Source: Anaerolineaceae bacterium (GTDB lineage Bacteria; Chloroflexota; Anaerolineae; Aggregatilineales; Phototrophicaceae). Taken from it: a DNA stretch of 64,000 nucleotides. Position 1 is the stretch's first letter, and each line of letters starts with the position of its first letter. Below the pieces are notes generated by a model. That model was not told where the DNA came from, did no database searches, and worked only from the letters and a program-made list of their open reading frames with translations. Below, one piece after another: positions 10,132 to 20,149 of the stretch. Location: positions 372,001-436,000 of the forward strand of contig JAPPOB010000010.1 of the NCBI GenBank assembly GCA_028818375.1, in the 5' to 3' direction. A program made the position numbers and the translations under genes.

Positions 10132-12014
10132 CCGTCCCCGCCGGCCTGCGCAGCGCTTTCGTCCTCTGCTGCGCCCTCGTTCAGACGCTCCAACGCCGCC
10201 AGGGTTGCCTCATCGAAGGCCAGCGTCAGGGTCGCCCGCAGTGAATTCAGCGTAGCTGGTCTGACGTCCACATAGCCTGCGGCCTGCCAGTTGCGCAGGT
10301 TCTCGTCGCTGGCCAGATACCAAAGGAAAGCCTGCAGTTGCGGCAGGGTGAGACGGCTGCGGTTGGCGGCGAGCCAGGTGGTCCGGGAAAGCGGCCAGCT
10401 GCCGTCACGAATGCTCTCGGGTGAGGGAGCCACACAGCCTTCGCCGACATCCAGGGGCAGCAACCGTACGCGTTCCTGGCCACTTTCCAGCACCCGTTCG
10501 TATTCCAGCCAGTTCATGAATGTCAGGGCACCGGGCACATTGGCGGTAGCCGCTGCCCGATACAGGGGATCGTCGTCGAATTCAATGTCCGCTCGACCCA
10601 CGAGCCCGGCTTCTGCGAGAGCCAGCAGCTGGTCCATCGCCGGGCTGCCGGGACGCGGCGCGAAAAGAATCAGCGTTTCGTCCGCATATTCGCTGTCCAG
10701 GTCCCGCCAGTTCAGAATCGAGCCCGACGATTCAGCCCGCCAAACGGTCCCCAGCTCTGCGGCGCGCATACAGGCTGGCGTCGCGCCATTGGCATTGGCC
10801 AGCAACGCCAGGGCACTGCTGCCCAGCGACAAGGTTATGGTGTCGATGTTGCTTTCGCTGCAGGCGGCCATTTCTTCTTCCAGGGGGAGGCGGTCAACGA
10901 ACACCAGGTCCAGCGCGCCTGCACAGAGATCGCGCAGACCGGCTGCAGCGCCCTGATGAAGGGCGGTGGTCGACAGTCCCTGATTTTGGGCCTGAAACGC
11001 TTCCAGTGTGGAATTCACGAAACTGTAGGCCGTGCCACTGCCACCAATTCGCAGTGCGCCGGCAATCGTATCCGGCATGACGAAATCGCCGGTTACCAGA
11101 GGGGCCGCATCGCCCTTTTGCGCCGCGCTCAAACGTTCGCGGTTATCCCTGACAACCGCTTCCGTCGGTGGGGTGAACCCGGCCGAGCGAACAATCGACG
11201 CTGATTCGTCGCCCGCCACCAGCTCCAGAAGTTCACTGACGCCCGCATCCGCAAGGCGAGCGACATTGGCATAGAGCAACAACTGGCTGGCTGCCAGATA
11301 GAGACCATCCTCAACGGATTCGGCTGAAGGCGCCCGGCATCCCTCGCTGTCCGCCGTGTCAAGGGAAAGTACCGTGGCGTCCCCGACCCTTTCCAGCAGG
11401 GATACGCCGATGGACCCGGGGGTTGAACTGACCTCTGTCACGGAATCCGTCGTGACCAGGGCGTCGCTGCGCAGCCCGTCACCGCTGACAATTGCATCGA
11501 GCAGGCTATGGCTTGCTGTCAACTCGGAAGGGACATGGACCGAAAGTGCCAGCTCTTCCGGCGCGCCATCCAGCAACTGACTCCAGGTCGTCGCTGCTCC
11601 GGAGGCACTGGGCGCAAAGATATCCCTCAATTGCCCTTCATCCAGGCAAGGTGCCAGGTCCGCGACCGCGGGGTGGGCGATCAGGGCCAGGATATTGTGG
11701 CCAAGGGTAAATTCGACAAGTGAAACATCATTTTCGTTGCAAACCTTAAGCAGGTCCTGGTCGATGGCCTGCGTGGAAGTGCTGAGCGCAGATGCGCCCT
11801 CACACAGCATGGTCAGACCTGTGCGGGATCCCGTGGTCTCACTGACCAAATCGCCTTTGATTTCTGCTGCTGCTATCATGGCTTGCAGCAGGGGCTCGAC
11901 GATCGCCGAGCCCGTGACCCGCGTGGCGCTGTCCTGCGCCAGTAGCGCCGGACCGGAGAGCAGAATTGCGAACAGCAGGACCACAGGGGCCAACGGCCGA
12001 AGACTTGGGGCCAT
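10128..12014 (-). CDS. secreted protein with two tandem PstS-like binding modules
   Basis: An N-terminal signal peptide (about residues 1-26, cut near ALLAQ) is followed by two copies of a phosphate-ABC-transporter-type periplasmic-binding fold. Module 1 spans about 28-300 (starts TRVTGSAIVEPLLQ) and module 2 about 315-600 (starts LRIGGSGTAYSFVNS). Each repeats the set of a glycine/serine anion loop, a CEGAxxLS or CAGALDLVF segment, and a late exposed-loop CxxPSxESIxDG segment. Total 628 residues, about twice a single binding protein. No pstCAB transporter genes are nearby. An acidic Glu/Asp tail ends it. May capture phosphate or another oxyanion at the cell surface, or act as a sensor. Confidence 0.75.
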   Translation of the reverse strand: MAPSLRPLAPVVLLFAILLSGPALLAQDSATRVTGSAIVEPLLQAMIAAAEIKGDLVSETTGSRTGLTMLCEGASALSTSTQAIDQDLLKVCNENDVSLVEFTLGHNILALIAHPAVADLAPCLDEGQLRDIFAPSASGAATTWSQLLDGAPEELALSVHVPSELTASHSLLDAIVSGDGLRSDALVTTDSVTEVSSTPGSIGVSLLERVGDATVLSLDTADSEGCRAPSAESVEDGLYLAASQLLLYANVARLADAGVSELLELVAGDESASIVRSAGFTPPTEAVVRDNRERLSAAQKGDAAPLVTGDFVMPDTIAGALRIGGSGTAYSFVNSTLEAFQAQNQGLSTTALHQGAAAGLRDLCAGALDLVFVDRLPLEEEMAACSESNIDTITLSLGSSALALLANANGATPACMRAAELGTVWRAESSGSILNWRDLDSEYADETLILFAPRPGSPAMDQLLALAEAGLVGRADIEFDDDPLYRAAATANVPGALTFMNWLEYERVLESGQERVRLLPLDVGEGCVAPSPESIRDGSWPLSRTTWLAANRSRLTLPQLQAFLWYLASDENLRNWQAAGYVDVRPATLNSLRATLTLAFDEATLAALERLNEGAAEDESAAQAGGDG

Positions 12015-12125
12015 TCCGGACTCTCCGGGGATTTATACGCAGGGTGCAGGCATTGTACTGGCAAGGTCTTCATTTACCAGTCGCACTTGGGGGCAGCCCG
12101 ATGTAGCCTGCAGGTGGAGGTGACC

Positions 12126-12536
12126 GTGAACGACGAATTCACGCTATACAAACTGGTCGGTGGCGATGAGACCTTTCAACTGCTTGTGGATATCTTTTAT
12201 GATCGCATTGAGCGGGACCCGCTGTTGCGCCCCATGTTTCCCACCAATCTCGAGCCCGGCAAGCGCAGGCAGTACCTGTTTTTGACGCAATTCTTTGGCG
12301 GACCGGCCCGTTACAACGAGCAGCGGGGCCATCCGCGACTTCGATTAAGACACAGTCCCTTTCCGATTGACGAGGCCGCGCGCAGCCGTTGGCTTGAGCA
12401 CATGCTGGCCGCCATTGACGAGACCGGCATCGATGAGCCCATGCGCAGCGTCATGCGCAACTACTTTGACCGCGCCTCGGCCATGCTGGTCAACCGGGCC
12501 GGTCCTGCCGGGACCGAGGAACTACGGCAGCGCTAG
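12126..12536 (+). CDS. truncated hemoglobin, group II (GlbO type)
   Basis: Small haem protein binding oxygen or nitric oxide; group II globins are linked to oxygen handling and NO or peroxide detoxification. Recognised from FYDRIERDPLLRPMFP, the block GHPRLRLRHSPFPI holding the proximal histidine (RHSPF), and WLEHMLAAIDE. GTG at 12126 has GGAGG five bases upstream; a longer frame from a TTG at 12087 lacks this signal. 136 residues, the family norm. Divergent from the PstS-like gene, convergent with thyX with a four-base shared stop (CTAG). Confidence 0.9.
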   Translation: MNDEFTLYKLVGGDETFQLLVDIFYDRIERDPLLRPMFPTNLEPGKRRQYLFLTQFFGGPARYNEQRGHPRLRLRHSPFPIDEAARSRWLEHMLAAIDETGIDEPMRSVMRNYFDRASAMLVNRAGPAGTEELRQR

Positions 12537-13258
12537 CTGGTGTTGTTCAACACCATTGTTTCAAACGCTTCGGCCGTCCAGGGCAGGGCAGGGCGGAAAA
12601 AGTGTTCAAGGATGGCCCTGGCGTAAACGCGGATTTCATGCTGGGCATCTTCTGCCATTCGCAATTTAATGAAGTGCATCAGATTGTGCGCGTTCACCTT
12701 CATCACCCAGGTGTAGTAGACGCTGAATCCTGGCAGAAAGACCCGCGCCAGCTCTCTTGAAACACCAGCGTCCAGCGCTTGCCGATAAAGCCTGAACGAA
12801 TTCTCGTAGTGCGCAATCAGGTCCCTTGTCAATCCTGTTGCGCTGGCGTCGTCCAGTTCGCCTTCGCTGGCCTGACGGTTGCTGCGAGCCTGCAAGCGCC
12901 ACACGTCCGGCACGTAAAAGTCATCTTCCTCGAAAGGCGTGTAGCGCCCGGACTGGGCGTTGGCACTCCAGGTGCGATGCCGCACCCATTGCCACCATGT
13001 CAGCAGGGGAGCGCGACAACGAAACTTGAATTCCACCATTTCAAAGGGCGAGGTGTGTCGGTGGCGCATCAGAAAAAACAGCAGCTTCCTGTCTCGCTCC
13101 GTGCCCTTGCTCTCACCCAGATAGGAAACTCGGGCCGCATTGACAATCGCCAGGTCTCCGCTAACTCCCGCATCGGGATGTGGCATCAGGTCCAGCAATT
13201 CAATGTAGCCCTTGTCAAGGACTTTGATTCTCTTTCCAATCAGCGCATCGCCGGGCAT
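12533..13258 (-). CDS. thyX: flavin-dependent thymidylate synthase ThyX
   Basis: Converts dUMP to dTMP with methylenetetrahydrofolate, FAD and NADPH. The diagnostic ThyX motif RHRxxSxNxxSxR is intact at residues 93-105 (RHRTWSANAQSGR). Further family segments are RHRHTSPFEMVEFKF (65-79) and NAHNLMHFIKLRM in the C-terminal helix. 241 residues. No thyA is seen in the window, so this may be the sole thymidylate synthase. Starts 17 bases after the ruvA stop, likely the distal gene of the yebC-ruvC-ruvA run. Confidence 0.97.
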   Translation of the reverse strand: MPGDALIGKRIKVLDKGYIELLDLMPHPDAGVSGDLAIVNAARVSYLGESKGTERDRKLLFFLMRHRHTSPFEMVEFKFRCRAPLLTWWQWVRHRTWSANAQSGRYTPFEEDDFYVPDVWRLQARSNRQASEGELDDASATGLTRDLIAHYENSFRLYRQALDAGVSRELARVFLPGFSVYYTWVMKVNAHNLMHFIKLRMAEDAQHEIRVYARAILEHFFRPALPWTAEAFETMVLNNTS

Positions 13259-13275
13259 TTCCGCTCCATTGCTGA

Positions 13276-13845
13276 TCAGGAAAAGAACTGCAGGGCCAGC
13301 CGCAACCGGACTTCAACGTCATCGGGAGAATCAGGAGGCAAGGCCTGCAAGGCTGCCTGGGCTTCCGCGAGACTGTAACCGAGTGCGGTCAACGCGTCCA
13401 TGACTTCCACGTCGCTTGCGGACAATGAAGTTGACGGGAGTGTCGCCAGGTCATCGCCCAGCTTGTCCCTCAGCTCCAGGACAATCTTTTCGGCCGACTT
13501 TCGGCCAACGCCGGGTACCCGCCTTATGAGTTCCGGCCTTTCGCCCAAGACCGCCTGCCGCAAACTGTCCGGGCTCATGGTGGACAGAATGGACAATGCC
13601 AGGCGGGGCCCAATTCCGCTTACCTTCATCAGGTTGCGAAACAACCCGCACCAGGCATTTTCGGAGAAACCGTAAAGGGTGAAACTATCATCGCGCACGA
13701 CCATGACGGTGTGCAGAAATAGCTCGGTGTTCAGCGCCTGGTGCTGTGGTTCCGGTGTGAATACCTGATAACCGACGCCATTGACGTCAATGACAACATA
13801 GTCCTCGCCCAAAGAAGAGACCACCCCCCTCAGGCTGACGATCAC
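13276..13845 (-). CDS. ruvA: Holliday junction branch migration protein RuvA
   Basis: DNA-binding subunit that holds the Holliday junction while RuvB drives branch migration. Domain I begins IVSLRGVVSSLGEDYVVIDV, then the helix-hairpin-helix motifs MKVSGIGPRLALSILS and VPGVGRKSAEKIV, and a C-terminal domain III (about 145-189) that binds RuvB. The start is GTG at 13845, overlapping the ruvC stop by four bases (GTGA). The longer open frame upstream lies inside ruvC and is rejected. 189 residues, slightly short of the usual 195-205. RuvB is encoded 22 kb away. Confidence 0.95.
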   Translation of the reverse strand: MIVSLRGVVSSLGEDYVVIDVNGVGYQVFTPEPQHQALNTELFLHTVMVVRDDSFTLYGFSENAWCGLFRNLMKVSGIGPRLALSILSTMSPDSLRQAVLGERPELIRRVPGVGRKSAEKIVLELRDKLGDDLATLPSTSLSASDVEVMDALTALGYSLAEAQAALQALPPDSPDDVEVRLRLALQFFS

Positions 13846-14342
13846 GTCCGGGCATCCTGCAATTTGCGAAACCCTGCGCTGTGGAGGTCGGTTATGGCCA
13901 CTGCCAGCGCATCGGCTGCATCGTCCGGTCGAGGTCTGTCCTCCATCCCAAGCAGGATGCGGACCATTTCCTGCATCTGTGTTTTTCCGGCAGCGCCGTA
14001 ACCGGCAATGGCCTGTTTGACCATGTTGGGCTTGTATTCGTAAACTGGCAGACCGGCAGTGGCGAGCGTGAGCAAGATGACTCCGCGACCCTGTGCGACC
14101 GTGATGGCAGTCGTCACATTGCGCGCAAAGAACATTTCTTCGACGCCGGCCCGCTCCGGGCGCCAAGCCCCAATGATTTCTTCCAGTTCTTCATGAATGC
14201 GCTGCAGACGCAAATGCATCGGCTGGCCTGCTTCGGTGGAAATCACGCCATGACCCGGCGAGACAAGCGACCCGTCCGGCCTTTCCTGTACCAGCCCCCA
14301 GCCCACACTGGCCGTGCCGGGATCAATGCCGATAGAAAGCAT
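13842..14342 (-). CDS. ruvC: crossover junction endodeoxyribonuclease RuvC
   Basis: Dimeric Holliday-junction resolvase with an RNase H fold. Acidic catalytic residues are D7 (SIGIDPG), E68/E69 (GVEEMFF), D141 and D144 (PDDAADALAVA), all intact. 166 residues, standard length. The ATG overlaps the stop of the upstream yebC gene by one base (TAATG), and its own stop overlaps the ruvA start, so the three genes are translated as a coupled unit. Confidence 0.97.
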   Translation of the reverse strand: MLSIGIDPGTASVGWGLVQERPDGSLVSPGHGVISTEAGQPMHLRLQRIHEELEEIIGAWRPERAGVEEMFFARNVTTAITVAQGRGVILLTLATAGLPVYEYKPNMVKQAIAGYGAAGKTQMQEMVRILLGMEDRPRPDDAADALAVAITDLHSAGFRKLQDART

Positions 14343-15091
14343 TAGCTGTTTTCGTACGCCGCAGCCAGCTCATCGCTGATTTGCAGATTCGAAAACACCG
14401 ACTGCACGTCATCCAGTTCTTCCAGCCTCTCATGCAGGCGCATGTTTTGCAGCGCTCTGGCCTGCGGCAGGCCGGTTTCGCTGGCGGGCTCCCAACGCAG
14501 GCCGGATTCGGCTACTGTGAATCCGGCGTCAGCCAGCGTCTGTTCCACGTGGGCCAGCATTTCATAGGGCGTCCAGACCTCGACCAACCCTGCTTCTTCC
14601 AAGACGTCGTCTGCACCGGCCTCGGCAGCAAGTAGGAACACTTCCTCAAAGTCAGACGAACCCTCCAGGGAGATAAAACCCTTGCGCTGGAATTGCCAGG
14701 TGACTGCGCCAGCTGAAGCCAGACTGCCGCCTGACTTGTTTAGCGCGTGCTTGATTTCCGCCAGAGTGCGGTTGCGGTTGTCCGTAAGGGTATCAATAAG
14801 ATAGGCGACGCCATCCGGCCCGTAACCTTCGTAAGTGATCTCGACCAGGTCCTCACCCTCCAGTTGGCCGGACCCGCGCAGGATTGCGCGTTCGATGTTT
14901 TCCCGGGGCATGTTTCCCGACTTGGCCTTGGCAACAGCCAGCTTCAAACGCGGGTTACTGGATTCATCGGCGCCTCCCTCCCGGGCAGCTACCGTGATTT
15001 CCCGGGCCAGACGCGTGAAGATCTTTCCTCTTCTCGCGTCTTCTGCCCCCTTCTTGCGCTTGATGGTTGACCACTTGCTGTGTCCGGACAT
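14342..15091 (-). CDS. YebC/TACO1-family translation/transcription factor
   Basis: Conserved protein now linked to relief of ribosome stalling at proline stretches and, in some species, to transcription control. The family start SGHSKWSTIKRKKG, then DARRGKIFTRLAREI, NPRLKLAVAKAKSGNMP and the later GPDGVAYLIDTLTDNRNRT are all typical. 249 residues. GGAGG lies six bases before the ATG. First gene of the yebC-ruvC-ruvA-thyX run; the yebC-ruvC linkage is common in bacteria. Confidence 0.95.
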   Translation of the reverse strand: MSGHSKWSTIKRKKGAEDARRGKIFTRLAREITVAAREGGADESSNPRLKLAVAKAKSGNMPRENIERAILRGSGQLEGEDLVEITYEGYGPDGVAYLIDTLTDNRNRTLAEIKHALNKSGGSLASAGAVTWQFQRKGFISLEGSSDFEEVFLLAAEAGADDVLEEAGLVEVWTPYEMLAHVEQTLADAGFTVAESGLRWEPASETGLPQARALQNMRLHERLEELDDVQSVFSNLQISDELAAAYENS

Positions 15092-15155
15092 GAGTACCTC
15101 CAGGCAACACCTGAAGAATTGTAGCCCAGGCCCAGGTCAGTGTCGAGACGGGCTG

Positions 15156-15164
15156 TGCTATACT
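15156..15164 (+). promoter_or_regulatory. extended -10 promoter (TGCTATACT)
   Basis: TGC followed by TATACT, 54 bases before the ATG at 15218. No convincing -35 is present, as is usual with an extended -10. Confidence 0.5.
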
Positions 15165-15217
15165 TGCCGCCCGGCAAACGAAAATTTTCCTCCCTGCTGC
15201 AGGAGCAATTCATCAGA

Positions 15218-16603
15218 ATGACAACGGCTTCGTCAGGGGTCAGGGAAGAATCGCAACAGGCCAATCCCCAAATTCTTACCTGGTCCATTCTGTTGCTGTC
15301 CTTCGCGTTGTTTTGCTTGCTGTTTGCCTCGCTACTGGTCACTGCGGAGAACTTTCTGTTTCAGTCTTCCCTTCCGATGGAAGTGATACTGAATGTTGGC
15401 CGCGGCACGGTGAGTGTTTCCGACCTTGCCAATCCCGCTGAACAGGTTGGAATCAATGGTTCAGCGATTCCGGACGGCGTCATCGTCCGCACGGACCCTC
15501 AGTCGCAGGGGACCATCAATTTTATCGATGGCGACGAGGGCGAAGAACGATTGCTGGCAACGCTTACCCTGCAACGCGATTCCCGGGTCACCCTGCTTGG
15601 CGCACAGAGTCCGCGTTTCCCCTGGAGCCGGCGTGGACATGAAATCGCCCTTCAGGATGTAATCGGTGAAATGAATCTCACGATTTCGGACTTTGCCGGC
15701 CAGGACATGCGCGTGTATGGCAGGACGCCGGGACGCGCCTGGCTGCAAATGTCCGGGCCCGGCACCTACACCATTGAGGGTGCGTCAGAAGAACTGCGTC
15801 TTTTCAACCATGACGGTCAGGTGCGCCTGGAATCGGCGGATGGCCTGCAGAGTCGAGTCGTTCTGCCCGGCGCACAGGGTGCCGTGCTTTACGAGAGCCC
15901 GCGGGTAGAAATCCGACCTGGATACGTGAACTTGCTTAAGGATGAGGATTTCGCCCAACTGCATCCTGGCACGTCAACATCGGAAAGCGCCGCCTGGGCA
16001 TGTGACCACGGGCCATCGGACATTCCACCGGGCGCCCATGAGATTCTGAATGCCTTCGGGCTCGAATCGCTGCGCTTTTTGCGTGATGGTGGCGTGACCA
16101 CACACGGAGAAAACTTTTGTGTGCAACAGTTCGGCCAAAGGGGGCTGGACCTGAAGCAATTTGACCTCGATTATCTCTCCATTCGAGCATCTTTCTTCGT
16201 TGAGCGCGCGTCCCTTGGTTCCTGTGGCACCCATGGAAGTGAATGTCCCCTGATGCTCAGGATGGACTACCTCAGCCAGGAATACCTTGAATCACGACAG
16301 GGCCGGCAACCGGGCGAAACCGGTGTTAGGGCCGTTCCACCCGGTGGTGACGCGATACAGTGGCGCCACGGCTTTTTCACCCATACCCGGGAAGAATGGC
16401 CGATGCGCTGCGATACTTGCATACAGGACCACGAACTCATCCACGAAAACAGCTGGTACGTCTACGAGAGCCCCAATTTACTGACCCTGTTCTCCCCGGA
16501 TCCGCCTCCTGAAATCATCGTCGGCATCTGGGTCTATGCCTCCGGGCACGAGTATGACGTTCGCGTTCGGGACGTAGCCTTGCTGGCCAAACAAAGGTCT
16601 TGA
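15218..16603 (+). CDS. single-pass membrane protein with FecR-like extracellular domain
   Basis: Function not known. A short basic/polar N-terminus is followed by one hydrophobic helix (about residues 20-45) and a large outside region. Residues about 55-150 (GTVSVSD ... DGVIVRTDPQSQGTINFIDGD) resemble the FecR/surface-sensing beta fold. The rest (150-461) is beta-rich with scattered cysteine pairs (CGTHGSEC, CDTC). ATG at 15218 has AGGAG 12 bases upstream; the earlier frame start at 15140 lies before the promoter. No sigma factor or TonB gene is near, so a FecR signalling role is not implied. Could be an envelope scaffold. Confidence 0.55.
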   Translation: MTTASSGVREESQQANPQILTWSILLLSFALFCLLFASLLVTAENFLFQSSLPMEVILNVGRGTVSVSDLANPAEQVGINGSAIPDGVIVRTDPQSQGTINFIDGDEGEERLLATLTLQRDSRVTLLGAQSPRFPWSRRGHEIALQDVIGEMNLTISDFAGQDMRVYGRTPGRAWLQMSGPGTYTIEGASEELRLFNHDGQVRLESADGLQSRVVLPGAQGAVLYESPRVEIRPGYVNLLKDEDFAQLHPGTSTSESAAWACDHGPSDIPPGAHEILNAFGLESLRFLRDGGVTTHGENFCVQQFGQRGLDLKQFDLDYLSIRASFFVERASLGSCGTHGSECPLMLRMDYLSQEYLESRQGRQPGETGVRAVPPGGDAIQWRHGFFTHTREEWPMRCDTCIQDHELIHENSWYVYESPNLLTLFSPDPPPEIIVGIWVYASGHEYDVRVRDVALLAKQRS

Positions 16604-16702
16604 CAGAGCGCCGCCCTGACGGGTGAATTGCGCAGATCGCCAGCGACTGTTACAGTGCTGCAGTCGCGAATCTGGTCTCGTGTTCTGTAACAGGGGGCGT
16701 AT

Positions 16703-17248
16703 GTGGGCGACCTGAGTTCCGAAAACCTGTTGACAGGTCTGGCCCTGTATGCCGCCCTGACAGCCGTTGCGGTCTGGGCCACGCTGGTCATTTGGAGTTG
16801 GCAGGATGCGGGCCTGCGATCCCGCAGCACTGCCCTCCGATTTCTGGTGGCGATTTTGGTTGCCGTGCTGAATGTGCCGGGCCTGTTCATTTACCTTTTA
16901 CTGCGGCCACGGCAGACGCTCGGTGAAAGCTATGAACGGTCGCTGGAAGAGGAAGTATTGCTCCAGGGAATCGTGGAGCGAATGGCCTGCCCTTCCTGCA
17001 AGGCCCACACACGTTCGGAATGGCAACTGTGTCCGGCCTGCAACACACGACTCCGCAGGCCCTGCACACGCTGCGGCAATCTCCTCGAATTCGATTGGGA
17101 GCGCTGTCCCTGGTGCGCCTCCCGCCAGCCACTCACCAGTGATGAAGACTGGTCGATTACACCGCAACGCGTTCGTCCGGCTTCAGCGGGCGGAACCGGC
17201 AGGGCCGGCGCAGTGGGAGATGTCGGGGCACAGGGCGCGAAAAACTAA
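16703..17248 (+). CDS. membrane protein with double zinc ribbon
   Basis: Unknown function. Two hydrophobic helices (about residues 10-30 and 42-65) anchor a cytoplasmic tail holding two CxxC-CxxC zinc ribbons: CPSC...CPAC (about 95-115) and CTRC...CPWC (about 122-140). The remaining 40 residues are disordered, rich in Gly, Ala and Arg. GTG at 16703 is the only usable start; the ATG two bases earlier reads into a stop after four codons. Similar zinc-ribbon membrane proteins are common in Chloroflexota. The stop interlocks with that of pyk. Confidence 0.6.
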   Translation: MGDLSSENLLTGLALYAALTAVAVWATLVIWSWQDAGLRSRSTALRFLVAILVAVLNVPGLFIYLLLRPRQTLGESYERSLEEEVLLQGIVERMACPSCKAHTRSEWQLCPACNTRLRRPCTRCGNLLEFDWERCPWCASRQPLTSDEDWSITPQRVRPASAGGTGRAGAVGDVGAQGAKN

Positions 17249-18720
17249 AGTTCGTCAGCTTCCCCGACGACGTGGACCTTCAAAAAGTTGGTTTGGCCAC
17301 CGATTCCAAAGGGGACTCCGGCGATGATTACCAGTCGGTGCCCGCGTTCTACCATGCCCGCCCGGTTGGCCGCGCGGACCACCGTGCCAATCATCTCGTC
17401 AGTTGTGCTGAAGTGCGGCACGAGCATGGGAATGACACCCCAGACAAGCGCCATTCTGCGAAAAATGTGGTCGCTGGGCGTCACGCACAAAATCGGCGTG
17501 CGGGATCGTTCGCGGGCAATCTGGCGGGTCGTATAGCCGCTGTGCGTTGAGGTCACAATAGCCCGGCAATCCAGCACTGCGGCAATGCGGCTGGTGGCTT
17601 CACTGATGGCATCGGACATCCGCTCGCGTTCCTCATGGTCCGGATGCGCCTGAATTCGCCCGGGCGTCCAGCCGGAAAGCAGCGCGCGTTCCGCAATGAC
17701 GGCGATGCTGGCCATGGTTTCGACTGAAATGACCGGGTAGCTGCCGACGGCCGTCTCGTTGCTAAGCATGACAGCGTCACTGCCATCCATGATCGCATTG
17801 TAAACGTCGCTGGCCTCGGCTCGCGTAGGCCTTGGGCTCTCCACCATGGAATTGAGCATTTGCGTCGCCGTTATGACGGGTTTGCCCGCCTGGTTGCAGA
17901 GGCGAATGATGTGTTTCTGATGGCCGGGAACCTCTTCCGCAGGAGTTTCAACGCCCAGGTCACCCCGTGCGACCATAATGCCGTCCGATTCCGCGACGAT
18001 TTCCTCAATGTTTTGCAGGGCTTCCCGTTTTTCGATTTTCGCAATCAACCAGGGGTCAACCTCGCAACCGGACTCATCAATCAGGGAGCGCAGGTCCTGC
18101 AGGTCACGTCCACTGCGCACGAAGGACAACGCTACGAAGTCGGTCTGTTTCTGTAGTGCAAACTTCAGGTCTTCACGGTCCTTGTCGGTGATGGCTGATA
18201 GCGTGAGGTGGGCGGTTGGTGCCGTGACGCCCTTGCGCGAATACAGGACGCCCCCGGTAATGACGCGGCAAGTCAGGGTCTCCTCATCCCTGGCCGTGAC
18301 CAGAAACTCCAGGTCACCGTCATCCAGCAGCAAAGGCATGCCCTGATGGACGTCGCGCATAAACTCCGGATGGGGCAGGAGCAGGGTGTGGCGGTCACTG
18401 TTCGCCAGCGATGCATTGAGGGTCAGCCGAACGCTGTCACCCTGGTCAAGCTCCAGAGGTTCCTGTCGTATCTGTCCTATGCGTATTTTCGGCCCCTGCA
18501 GGTCGCACATTATGGCGACCACTTCGTTTTCTTCGCGGGCAACGTGACGAATGCGATCGATGGTCTCGCCATGGATGACGAGTTCGCCATGCGAAAAATT
18601 GATGCGCGCCACGTTCATGCCACCACGAATAATGGCCCGCAGGGTCTGCTCGTCGCTGGAGGCCGGGCCAATGGTTGCCACAATCTTGGTGCGTTTCTGG
18701 TCAAGCCGGCTGCCGGACAA
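17245..18720 (-). CDS. pyk: pyruvate kinase
   Basis: Last step of glycolysis: phosphoenolpyruvate plus ADP to pyruvate plus ATP. Intact segments are RTKIVATIGPAS, CDLQGPKIRIG, KIEKREALQNIEEI and the active-site block GIMVARGDLGVE, followed by ATQMLNSM and DGSDAVMLSNETAVG. 491 residues with the normal A, B and C domains. Start is TTG at 18720, supported by GGAGG seven bases upstream; no nearby ATG fits. Only 14 bases separate it from the enolase stop, so the two glycolytic genes form an operon. Confidence 0.97.
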   Translation of the reverse strand: MSGSRLDQKRTKIVATIGPASSDEQTLRAIIRGGMNVARINFSHGELVIHGETIDRIRHVAREENEVVAIMCDLQGPKIRIGQIRQEPLELDQGDSVRLTLNASLANSDRHTLLLPHPEFMRDVHQGMPLLLDDGDLEFLVTARDEETLTCRVITGGVLYSRKGVTAPTAHLTLSAITDKDREDLKFALQKQTDFVALSFVRSGRDLQDLRSLIDESGCEVDPWLIAKIEKREALQNIEEIVAESDGIMVARGDLGVETPAEEVPGHQKHIIRLCNQAGKPVITATQMLNSMVESPRPTRAEASDVYNAIMDGSDAVMLSNETAVGSYPVISVETMASIAVIAERALLSGWTPGRIQAHPDHEERERMSDAISEATSRIAAVLDCRAIVTSTHSGYTTRQIARERSRTPILCVTPSDHIFRRMALVWGVIPMLVPHFSTTDEMIGTVVRAANRAGMVERGHRLVIIAGVPFGIGGQTNFLKVHVVGEADEL

Positions 18721-18734
18721 GTGGTTCCTCCAGA

Positions 18735-20081
<1,347 letters not shown>

Positions 20082-20149
20082 TCAATTGCGCATCCAGCCA
20101 AATGTGATAAGGTGGCCTCCAAAGAACAACTTGCGGGTTCAGGCGGCGG

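Noticed and set aside
13846..14166. Upstream extension of ruvA giving a 296-residue protein
   Set aside because: The extra part lies inside ruvC in another frame; the GTG at 13845 with a GTGA overlap explains the gene.
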